64,000 bases of DNA from VXYL01 sp965199945 (GTDB lineage Bacteria; Pseudomonadota; Gammaproteobacteria; Pseudomonadales; Azotimanducaceae): positions 1,860,001-1,924,000 of the forward strand of contig OZ241354.1 in assembly GCA_965199945.1 (NCBI GenBank). The letters are read 5' to 3'. Positions 52,290 through 60,600 of this stretch are shown piece after piece. Numbering within the stretch: the stretch's first letter is position 1; each line of letters begins with the position of its first letter. The position numbers and the translations under genes were made by a program. The notes beneath the pieces were generated by a model. It did not search any database. It was not told where the DNA came from and was given only the letters and a program-made list of their open reading frames with translations.

Positions 52290-53690
52290 GTGAAGCAGGG
52301 CGAAATCCAGCAGATCCTAACCGCCACCAACCGCTGGTGGCGCAATCCGCGCACTTGGATGCGCCAAGACCCCGACCTGTCCGAGGCCAACACCGCCCCA
52401 TTCCGCTACGTCGCGGGGGTGCTCAACGACCTCGAGCCGGGTGGCCTCTACGTGCTGCGGGGGCCGCGTCGGGTGGGCAAGTCCGTGGAAATCAAGCGCA
52501 CGATCGAAGCGCTGTTGGACAGCAGCACGATCGCCCCGCGTTGCGTGCTGCATGTTGCGACCGACGGCTGGCGCGCCGCGGACCTCGGCCGACTCGTGGC
52601 CGCCGCCAACCAGCTGACGCCGGCAGGACGCCGCTACTGGTTCATCGACGAAATCACCGGCATCGCCGACGGCTGGCCGGAGCGCATCAAGTGGCTGCGC
52701 GACAACGACGAACGCTTCCGCCACGACATCGTGGTGGTGACGGGATCGTCCGCGGCGGACCTCACGGCAGCCGCCAAGGCACTGGCGGGACGGCGCGGCC
52801 CCGCAGCGGTGTCCAACCGCTTCCTGCTGCCGATGGGCTTTCGCACATTCGTCCAATACGCTGATCCGACATCCGCCGTGCCGACTCTAGGCCCGCTGCA
52901 CGTCGCCGACCTCACGCCGGCGCGGCTTGTGGAAGCAACGCAGGCGCTGGCGCCTTGGCTGGATTGTCTGGTGTCCGCCTGGGACGCCTACCTGCAGGTG
53001 GGCGGATTTCCATTGGCGCTGGCCGGCCACTTGCGCGAGCGCGAAGTGCCGCCGCACTTTCTCCGCAGCCTGCTGGACGTGATCCAAGGCGACGCGTTTC
53101 GGCGCGCCAACTGGTCGCAAGTGCAGACGACGGCGCTGCTGCAGCGCTTGGGACAAGGGCTCTGCTCGCCAGTCAACTACGCGGCCATCGCCGACGACCT
53201 CGACCTCGCGCAGGCCAGCGTCCGTCAACGCTTGGCGGACTTGCGGGATGCGTTCGCGCTCTGGCCCTGCCATCGCGAAGACCGCTTGCGCGTCAAGCTG
53301 AACGCGCGTGGCAAGGTCTACTTCCTGGACCCCGCCTACGCCCGCCTCTGCTCCACGCCGCCGGACGACAGCCAGCTCTCCGAGCAGCAACTCGGCGTCG
53401 CCCTGCTGCGCTGCTTCGAGCGCAAGCATCCGGGCAGCCTCATGGACTTCGCCCACGTCTTGCACCATCGCTCCAACACGCGCCGCGAGATCGACTTCGT
53501 GGGCCCGGGCTTCGGCGGGCTGGCCATCGAGTCGAAGTTCGTGGACGGACGCTGGAAGCGCGACGCGCAGACGCTTGCCGCATCCGGCTGGCGCGGCATC
53601 GTGGCCACCCGCTCGGAACTGGATTCAAGCGATCCGAAGGGCGTCCTCGCCATCCCGACGGCCATGCTCGCCTGGCTTGTGGACGACTAA
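52290..53690 (+). CDS. AAA_14/DUF4143-type ATPase
   Basis: A 466-residue protein. P-loop YVLRGPRRVGKSVEIKR (Walker A with GxRRVGKS), Walker B YWFIDEITG, sensor VVVTGSSAADL, a winged-helix-like middle (YAAIADDLDLAQASVRQRLADLRDAFAL), and a C-terminal PD-(D/E)xK-like DUF4143 domain (RREIDFVG, LAIESKF with Asp and ExK). This architecture belongs to a widespread family of putative nucleoside-triphosphate-dependent nucleases of unclear role. Start GTG 52290. Its closeness to the palindromes suggests self-regulation. Confidence 0.83.
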   Translation: MKQGEIQQILTATNRWWRNPRTWMRQDPDLSEANTAPFRYVAGVLNDLEPGGLYVLRGPRRVGKSVEIKRTIEALLDSSTIAPRCVLHVATDGWRAADLGRLVAAANQLTPAGRRYWFIDEITGIADGWPERIKWLRDNDERFRHDIVVVTGSSAADLTAAAKALAGRRGPAAVSNRFLLPMGFRTFVQYADPTSAVPTLGPLHVADLTPARLVEATQALAPWLDCLVSAWDAYLQVGGFPLALAGHLREREVPPHFLRSLLDVIQGDAFRRANWSQVQTTALLQRLGQGLCSPVNYAAIADDLDLAQASVRQRLADLRDAFALWPCHREDRLRVKLNARGKVYFLDPAYARLCSTPPDDSQLSEQQLGVALLRCFERKHPGSLMDFAHVLHHRSNTRREIDFVGPGFGGLAIESKFVDGRWKRDAQTLAASGWRGIVATRSELDSSDPKGVLAIPTAMLAWLVDD

Positions 53691-53694
53691 GGCA

Positions 53695-54471
53695 TCACGA
53701 ATCGCGCAGCCGAAAACGCACGCCGCAGACATGGACTTCGTCGTCCGAGACGTAGGCGTTGCGCTCCTTGGCCTTGGAGAGGATGCGTTGCCGGTCGGCG
53801 ACGCGCAGATCCAAGCCGCCCAGCCCGTAGCCGCGCCCGTCGCTCGCCTCCACGAAGCGGACGTCGACGTTGTTGAGCGCCATGTGCAGCACCGCGCCTT
53901 CGCGGCGCACCGGCAGGCCGGCGACCTTGCCCCACAGTTCCGCCAGCCCGACCGGATCCGGCCCCTGCAGCTCCACCGCGGCGTAGTCCACGGTGACGGA
54001 CTGATCCACCTTGTCGAACCACTGGGTGCCGCCGGCCGGTTCCCAGTTGCCGGTGAAGTCGTTGGCTTCGTCCCAGTCGATCTCGAAGAACGCCGCCTTC
54101 ATGTCGCCCGGATGGATTTGGCAGATGTTCCAGTTGTCGCGGTCCACTTCCCACGCGATGCGCACGCCGTTGTCCAAGGCACGTTGCCGCACGGCCTGCT
54201 GGTTGGCGCTCGAATCCGCCTGGCAGATCACCATGTAGCCGCCGTCGCCGTTGCGCCGATCCAGATAGCGCCCGGCAGCGGTGTTCTCTTCCACCGGCGC
54301 CACCACTTCGAGCAGGTTGCGGCCGATCGGCAGCAGCGTGTTGACGAGGCCGAACCTGCCGACGCCCGGATCGACGAAGCAGCGGTGGATGCCGAAGATC
54401 TGCTCCAAGTCGTCGATGGTGGAGTCCAGCTCCCGGGCAACGAGGCAGATTTGGCGAAGTTGAATGGTCAT
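53695..54471 (-). CDS. VOC (glyoxalase/dioxygenase) superfamily protein
   Basis: A 258-residue protein starting MTIQLRQICLVARELDSTIDDLEQIFG, a typical VOC N-terminus, followed by VGRFGLVNTLLPIGRNLLEVVAPVEENTAAGRYLDRRNGDGGYMVICQ. A second module (VDYAAVELQGPDPVGLAELWGKVAGLP) follows, so two beta-alpha-beta-beta-beta units are present. Metal ligands could not be assigned with certainty. The substrate is unknown. It converges with the DUF4143 gene 4 bp away and is divergent from the outer-membrane protein gene. Confidence 0.82.
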   Translation of the reverse strand: MTIQLRQICLVARELDSTIDDLEQIFGIHRCFVDPGVGRFGLVNTLLPIGRNLLEVVAPVEENTAAGRYLDRRNGDGGYMVICQADSSANQQAVRQRALDNGVRIAWEVDRDNWNICQIHPGDMKAAFFEIDWDEANDFTGNWEPAGGTQWFDKVDQSVTVDYAAVELQGPDPVGLAELWGKVAGLPVRREGAVLHMALNNVDVRFVEASDGRGYGLGGLDLRVADRQRILSKAKERNAYVSDDEVHVCGVRFRLRDS

Positions 54472-54526
54472 GTCGGTTCCTCGCGGTGGAAGGGAAGGCG
54501 CGGCCCAAGCGCGTATCATCAACGCG

Positions 54527-55306
54527 ATGTTCGGAGATTGCCAGCGCCTGCGGCAAGTCGCGTGGCTCGCGGCGATGCTGGCAGCCGGTTCGGCGTTCGC
54601 CGAAGCCACCATCGAAGTCGGCCTCGGCCTGGTGGACGCGCACGGCCACTTGCAGACGCCAGCAGGCGGCGCGGTCGGCACTGCGACTTGGCGCCGCCCG
54701 ACGCTCGCGGAAACAGGGCTGGACGGAGGCCACTATCGCCACCTCGCCGGCAGCGCAAAGCTCCGTCGCAGCCGCCTGCACTTGCGCTACGCGGACGTCG
54801 GCGCTGCCGGAACCGGCATGTTGACGGAACCGCTCGTCAGCCAGGCCCGCGCGTTCAGCGCCGGTGAGCGCATTCGCTCGCAGGCGTCCTTCGACGCGCT
54901 CTCGCTCGGTTGGACATGGGTATTCGAGCGCGAGAGCTACACCGCCGAACTCGGCGGCCAAGCGCTCTGGACGGCCTTCCACCTGCGCATGGATGGCGCG
55001 TCCAATACAGTGGACCGGCGCTACACCGTGTACGCCGTCGGCGCACTCGGCACTCTCTCGAAGCAGCTGAGCCAGCGCTTCCACGCCGCCCTCGAAGCCG
55101 CCATCGCACCCGCTTTCGACGGCGCGAGCAGCTTCTACGCGCTGGCGCCGAGCATCGGCTACCGCTTGGGCGCACACTTCGACCTGCGCCTAGGCGCTCG
55201 CTTCGAGGCATTCGGCTACGACGACGCCCACAAGCAAGCCCTGCCGAACGACCTCCGCGTCCGCCGACGACTGCTGCCGATGCTCGCGCTCGGCGTTCGT
55301 TGGTAA
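54527..55306 (+). CDS. Predicted outer-membrane beta-barrel protein
   Basis: A 259-residue protein with a signal peptide (VAWLAAMLAAGSAFA, cleavage before EATIEV). The mature part alternates polar and hydrophobic residues in short strands (SRLHLRYADV, YTAELGGQALW, YTVYAVGALGTLS, FDLRLGARFEAFGY) and ends in LALGVRW, the C-terminal aromatic motif recognised by the BAM complex. I infer a barrel of 8 to 12 strands. No family recognised. Start ATG 54527; earlier in-frame starts lie in the divergent promoter region. A terminator follows. Confidence 0.75.
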   Translation: MFGDCQRLRQVAWLAAMLAAGSAFAEATIEVGLGLVDAHGHLQTPAGGAVGTATWRRPTLAETGLDGGHYRHLAGSAKLRRSRLHLRYADVGAAGTGMLTEPLVSQARAFSAGERIRSQASFDALSLGWTWVFERESYTAELGGQALWTAFHLRMDGASNTVDRRYTVYAVGALGTLSKQLSQRFHAALEAAIAPAFDGASSFYALAPSIGYRLGAHFDLRLGARFEAFGYDDAHKQALPNDLRVRRRLLPMLALGVRW

Positions 55307-55360
55307 GCTGCACCCAAAAGACGCGACATGCGAAGGCCAACGACTGAACAACGAAGCAAT

Positions 55361-55387
55361 GGCAGCACCCTTGCCGGGGTGCCTTTT
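55361..55387 (+). terminator. Rho-independent terminator after the outer-membrane protein gene
   Basis: GCACCC, loop TTGCCG, GGGTGC, then C and TTTT: a 6-bp GC-rich stem followed by a T-run, 55 bp after the stop codon at 55306. It isolates this gene from the DUF4325 gene downstream. Confidence 0.75.
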
Positions 55388-55424
55388 CGATAAGGTGGCC
55401 GTTGCAGTGAGGATGAACGGAACA

Positions 55425-55757
55425 ATGAAGACCATCACCATCGCAGACGACTTCTCCAAGTTCCCGGCGGGGCGGTTCCGCGAAGACGGCGAGGCGTCGG
55501 GTGCGGCGTTCCGCGACGATCTGCTGGCGGCCGCCCTGCAAGACGCAGAGAAGGTCGAGGTCGTCTTCGACGGCGTGGCGGGCTTCGGTTCGTCGTTTCT
55601 GGAGGAGGCGTTCGGCGGCTTGGTACGCGAGTGCCACTTGGACAAGACGTTTCTGGACGAGCACTTGCTCTTGCGGGCGGACGACCCGGATCTGGTGGAC
55701 TTCGTGCAGTTGGCGAAGCGCTACATCAAGGACGCCGATCAAGCTGCGACAGCTTGA
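55425..55757 (+). CDS. STAS-like DUF4325 protein
   Basis: A 110-residue protein that matches the DUF4325 pattern: MKTITIADDFSKFPAGRFREDGEASGAAFRDDLLAAAL, a strand with VEVVFDGVAGFGSSFLEEAFGGLVREC, and a helical end. The FGSSFLEEAFGG motif is diagnostic. DUF4325 is a small STAS-like fold often paired with a second short gene or with histidine kinases. ATG 55413 in the same frame is an alternative start. The membrane protein gene follows 32 nt later on the same strand. Confidence 0.85.
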   Translation: MKTITIADDFSKFPAGRFREDGEASGAAFRDDLLAAALQDAEKVEVVFDGVAGFGSSFLEEAFGGLVRECHLDKTFLDEHLLLRADDPDLVDFVQLAKRYIKDADQAATA

Positions 55758-55789
55758 ACAACCAGTTCGCAAAACACTGATCTTGCCAG

Positions 55790-56224
55790 TTGCTGATGAG
55801 CTGGCTTGCGCTTGCGCCCCTCGCCACGGCGCTTCTTGCCGCATCGCTCGCGCTGGCTGGCAACTACTGGCTGCAAAACCGTTCCGGACGACGCATCCGC
55901 GATGCGGACGAGGCGAGACGCCATCTATACGATTTCCTAGCTCTGGTGGCGGAGTATTGGATGGCCAAGCAGCGCGACACCGTACTTGAAGCAAGAGTCT
56001 TGGCGACGACGTGGATCGTCATGGCCGAGCTTCGACGGATGCAGAGCCACTCTAGACGTTTGCGTCGGTGGTATCACGACACCGAAGAGCACCGCCTCGA
56101 CATGATCGATGCCGCAACCGGCGGTTGCTTCCAACAGGAAGACTGGGCGGCCGACCCGAACCGGGTGTTGCTGGTCGCTCGCAGCATGCGCCATATCCTG
56201 GGCGGACTCCGTCGAGCTTGCTGA
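55790..56224 (+). CDS. Small membrane protein paired with DUF4325
   Basis: A 144-residue protein with one N-terminal membrane segment (LALAPLATALLAASLALAGNYW) and a mostly helical, charged cytosolic part (DEARRHLYDFLALVAEYWMAKQR, RLRRWYHDTEEHRLDMIDAA). No family recognised. The reported start is TTG 55790, with ATG 55796 equally possible. Its short distance from the DUF4325 gene and shared strand suggest a two-gene unit. Codon use is less GC-biased than the surroundings, as in other accessory genes here. Confidence 0.65.
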   Translation: MLMSWLALAPLATALLAASLALAGNYWLQNRSGRRIRDADEARRHLYDFLALVAEYWMAKQRDTVLEARVLATTWIVMAELRRMQSHSRRLRRWYHDTEEHRLDMIDAATGGCFQQEDWAADPNRVLLVARSMRHILGGLRRAC

Positions 56225-56342
56225 GGTTGGCATGCGCGAGTGACGAACGCTGACCAGACGGGGATACTGACGGCTCAGCCCAAGCTCGCGCACTCAGGAT
56301 GGCGTGTACTTGCAAGGACAATCGCGAGGGAAGGTGACACCG

Positions 56343-57215
56343 ATGGAAGAAGCCGAGACCGAGTTGCCGAAGCGCATGGATGAGTACGCCGCGCCGTCGG
56401 TGGCACCCGGCGAGGTGTCCGACGAGTTGCGCCCGCGCATCGACGAGTTGGGTCTGTGGGATGCGGTGCGGCACATGCGCGAGCACGGCTATGCGGTGAT
56501 TCGGGAAGCCGCCCCGCCGGAGCTGTTGGACGACTTGCGCGACGCGATCCACGCGCTGGCGACGAAGACCGACGATGCGACCGCCATCGCGTCGGCGCCG
56601 ATGCTGCTGGGCAGGCATCCGGCGGTGGATCGCGTGGCGACGTTGCCGAAGATCATGGCGTTTGCCGAGTTCAGCGTCGGCAAGGCCATGCGCGCCGGTC
56701 GATTCGTCGGCAGCATCAAGCCGGAAGGCGGCGCCGGGCTCGCCCTGCACGCGGACCAGAACTGGATCCCCACGCCCTTCCCGGACCACAACCTGCTGGT
56801 GACCTTCTGCTTCGCCTGCGAGGGCATGACCAAGGCCGGCGGCGCCACCCGCGTCGCGCCCGATTCGCACCGCCACCGGCGTCCACCCCAGAGCGCGGAG
56901 GCCGAGACCGTCGAGACCGTCTCCATCGACACCGAGAAAGGCGACGTCGCCGTGTGGGACGGCGCGGTCTGGCACGGCGCCTATCCACGCACCATCGCCG
57001 GCACCCGCACCGTGCTCCACGCCACCTACCAGCGCCTCTACACCCAGCCCATCGACGACTTCACCTACCTGCTGAAGGACGCCGACTACATGGCGAACGC
57101 GCCGGCGGGAATGCGTCAGCTTCTAGGCGCGGATTTGTTCTTCCACACGGCAACTCCCGAGCGCGACCTGGACATGAAGAAGTTCATGTACGCCGTAGCG
57201 GCATCAAAGCTGTAA
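56343..57215 (+). CDS. Phytanoyl-CoA dioxygenase (PhyH) family oxygenase
   Basis: A 290-residue Fe(II)/2-oxoglutarate-dependent dioxygenase-like protein. The metal motif is HxD in LALHADQNWIP (His136, Asp138) with the distal His in VWDGAVWHGAYPRT. AGGATRVAPDSHRHRR precedes the distal strand. Such enzymes hydroxylate or demethylate diverse small molecules; the substrate here is unknown. Start ATG 56343 has GGGAAGG upstream; a longer frame begins at 56304. No pathway partners adjacent. Confidence 0.85.
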   Translation: MEEAETELPKRMDEYAAPSVAPGEVSDELRPRIDELGLWDAVRHMREHGYAVIREAAPPELLDDLRDAIHALATKTDDATAIASAPMLLGRHPAVDRVATLPKIMAFAEFSVGKAMRAGRFVGSIKPEGGAGLALHADQNWIPTPFPDHNLLVTFCFACEGMTKAGGATRVAPDSHRHRRPPQSAEAETVETVSIDTEKGDVAVWDGAVWHGAYPRTIAGTRTVLHATYQRLYTQPIDDFTYLLKDADYMANAPAGMRQLLGADLFFHTATPERDLDMKKFMYAVAASKL

Positions 57216-57226
57216 GCGGTTTGAGG

Positions 57227-57643
57227 CTACCTCGGCCACGGATTCACCACCTGCACGCCCGTGGGCGTGAAGTCGCTCGCGTTGCGCGTCATGACCGCCA
57301 TCCCATGGTGGATGGCGGTGGCCGCGATCAGGCCGTCGGCTAGGTCGATCTGTATTCCCACGCCCTGCGTCTTGGCTCTGATCTGCCCGCAGAGTCGGGC
57401 GATGTCGGCACCGACGTCGAGGGTTCGTTCAGCGAAACGTCGCTCCGTTTGGGCGAGCTGGTCGAGGCGCTCGCGCTGCCTACGGCCAGCGGGCAGCGAA
57501 TGTGCGCCGATGGACATCTCGCTGATGGTGACGACGCTGATGTAGGCGTCCTCTCCCAGCGCGTCGATCGCCAACTCGACTGCTGGCTCCGGCTCGGCGC
57601 GGTACAGTTCGGAGATGGCGCAGGTGTCCAAGAGCGTGCTCAC
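57227..57643 (-). CDS. PIN-domain (VapC-like) RNase coupled to the R-M fusion gene
   Basis: A 138-residue PIN protein: LLDTCAISELYR (Asp6, Glu12), VTISEMSIGAHSLP (Glu), IDLADGLIAATA (Asp) and MTRNASDFTP (Asp), the complete acidic set of a VapC toxin. GTG 57643 overlaps the stop of the large restriction-methylation gene (GTGA), so it is translated by coupling. There is no VapB antitoxin upstream. It may therefore be an extra effector of the restriction system, which is inference. Confidence 0.85.
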   Translation of the reverse strand: MSTLLDTCAISELYRAEPEPAVELAIDALGEDAYISVVTISEMSIGAHSLPAGRRQRERLDQLAQTERRFAERTLDVGADIARLCGQIRAKTQGVGIQIDLADGLIAATAIHHGMAVMTRNASDFTPTGVQVVNPWPR

Positions 57644-60600
57644 GGCTCGAAGTCCGCGAGCCGTTCCAATTCTCGGGGCGAAAATCGGTCGCGAGCGAGA
57701 CTCACGCCTTGATCGAGGTCGCAGAAGAAAAAGTCGATCACCGCGCTCTCGTTGCGCCCGGTGTATGCCGACCGGTTGGAGACCGTTGGTTCGGCGGCGA
57801 TCAGGCGGCGCGTCCAAGCGATCGAATCGATGTCGATGTCGAGACACGCAGTTAGCGCAGAGTCGAGCTTGGCGCGCACGGGGCACTCGTTCATCTTCGG
57901 CCACGGCAGCAACTCGGCGTCCTGAAGTTCACGGAAGGCGTCCGCCAAGGGCGTGAGGTCGCACTTCGCGGGGTCGGGGAGCGGGATCGTGTGCAGTTGC
58001 GCTGGTCGGTAGCGACCGTAGGTGAGTTTGCGGGCGCGCCGGTGCAGGTAGGACAACACGCCCAGCGTCGAGTTCAGATAAGCGCACCACGCCTGCATGG
58101 CCTCGTCGGGCCGGGCGATCCGGTCGTTTGGCCGGAACGCGGTCCAAGCCGATCCGAAACAGGGTTCGGGAAGGATCTGCGCCGTGGTCCGTATCGTGGT
58201 CGTGGACGTCGCCAGCGTCACCAGCAGGCAGCTTGTCTTTGGCAGGATGCGGGACTCGACGTAGCCGCGCCTGCCGGGCTTCGGCGCCACATGGAACTCG
58301 ACCTCGCCGCGCATGGTTCGGCGGCGGTCGGCCTGATGCCGCCAGACCACGGCATGGCCGTTGGCGTCCTCCGATGGCGGCGTCTTGAGCGGGTTGTGTA
58401 CTGCCCCGGAGACCGGGCCGGGATCAATCACCGGCGTGACGATCAAGTCGCTGGCCGGAGAGAGTTCATCCATCGTTTCGTGATGGTCGTTGTGCGCGGC
58501 CAAGAAGCCGTCGTAGTAGAGCGCCGGCGACCAGTCTCCGGCATTGATGCGTTCCGGCGGCCATATGTGGATTTGGTGGCAGGGGTGCGGCACACGCTGG
58601 ATCGCCGCATCCACCCATTGGGCCACTTCTTCCGGCGACCTCGGCATTCGGTTCAAGGCGATGAAGGCCGTGGTCGGACGGGACATCCATTCGCGCCGAC
58701 GGCAGATCAGCAAGGACTCGTGAATGTCCGTGTTCTCGGAGAAGTTGGGCCGCTTGGGGTCGTGGCTGGTCACGACCATGTCGATGTGGAAACGAGAGGC
58801 CAGGAAACGGCGCTCCTCGCGCCCCGAAGTGCTGGCGAACGCCGTGGTGGGGACGATCTTGGCGAGGGTGCCGCGCTGCTTCCCAACCAGCGCCTCCGCC
58901 AAGGGCGTGAAGTAGGTGCTGATGCTGTTGCTCTCGATGACCGCCGCGGCGCCGGGATCGCCCTCCTGCACGCTCGCCTTGATCGTGGCCTCGCGCTGGC
59001 GGACGCGCTTTGTCGCGTCGTCCGAATACTTGGTATTGCGTTTTCCCTTGTTCGTGAACGGCGGGTTCATCAACAGCAAGTCCACGTCTCGTATGTCCGG
59101 CACGTTGGTCGCGGGCGAGCTCTGCGTCGAAACCGCCGCCTGCTTGACGTGCCCCACCAGATCAAGCTGCCGGCCGCCGCCAACGGCCTCCGGCAGCAGT
59201 TCCAAGCTGCCGAGGGCCACCGAGCCGTCCGGCTGCGGGCCGTGGCGCATGGTGTGGATGTGCATGGCCTCGTAGTCCACCGTGGGGGCGCCGAGGGTCA
59301 GGTTCGAGGCGGCCAGCTGGGTGGCCTGGTAGTTGATGTCCAGGCCGCGGATGGAGTGCTCCACCAGCGCCTTGTGGGCCGCGCGAACCTGCGCCGGCGT
59401 CATCGGCCGGGCCGCCGCCATGCGCTCCTTGATGGTCTTCAGCGCCGCCATCAGCAGGGTGCCGGTGCCGCAGGCCGGGTCGAGGATGCGCAAGGCCGTC
59501 GCCTGCTTCCAGTCGCCCCAGTCCACCAGGTCGGGCGACAGCGCCAGCCCGGCCAGCATCAGCGCCGAGATGTTGTTGGTGTAGAAGGCGCCGTCGCTCT
59601 CGGCGCTGCCGAGGATCTTGTGGTACAGCGGGCCGGCGTGGTCGTAGCCGAGTTCGGCCACCGTGTCCGAGACGTTCACCGCGCACTCCGCGAGGATCTG
59701 CGCCGGCGCCTTGAGGCTCTCGAAGGACGGCGAGTTCTCGATGAGGGCCAGCGCCGGGCGGAACACCGGCGCGTAGTCCTTGCCGAGAATCTCGTCCCAG
59801 GCCTCGGCCAGCGCTTCCGCCGGCGTCTGCGAACGGCCGATGGTGGTCAAGTCCGGCAGCCCTTCCAGGGCGGACGACTCCTTCTGCAGGCGGCGGTGCA
59901 GCAGGCAGGCGTTGCACAGCAGCAGGGCGGCGGTGGTGGAGACCTCCCGATCCTTCACGCCCGCCAAATCCAAGGCCTGGCGGAGCGAGTCGAGCAGCGC
60001 GGCGTCCTCCTCGATGCGCCTGGCGGCAAGCCGCACCGAACGCACGATGTCGTCCGCCGTCACCTGCCCCGGCCTGCCCAGGCCCGAGGACGCCACCAGC
60101 TTGGCGAAGATGCCGGGCTCCACCGCCTGGAAGGTGAAGAGGTCGTCGATGGCCGGCGCCGGCTCGGCGGCCTCGCGCACTTCGCCCGGCCGTTCCCGGG
60201 CCGGCCGAGCGCTGCCCTCCTCGCCCCTCTCCGCCTCCCCGGACTTGCCCTCGTCGATCAGCACATGGACGAAGCTCGCCGGCGATTCCGCAAGCCGCTC
60301 GTCGTGGGACTGCAACGCGCGCAGCACCGCGCCGACGTGCCGGTAGTCGTCGCCGCGCTGCTCGAGCAGTTCGGCGATGTCGCCCTCCCCTTCGGGCACG
60401 AACACCGGCACCACGATGTAGCCGAAGCGCTTGCCGGGCGCCTTGCGCATGACGCGCCCGACCGCCTGCACGATGTCGATCTGGCTCTGCTTCGGATCGA
60501 GGAAGGCCACCGCGTCCAGCGCCGGCACGTCCACGCCCTCCGAGAACACCTTGACGTTGCAGATCATCCGCGCCTGGTCGCGGCTCGGGGCGTCGTTCAG

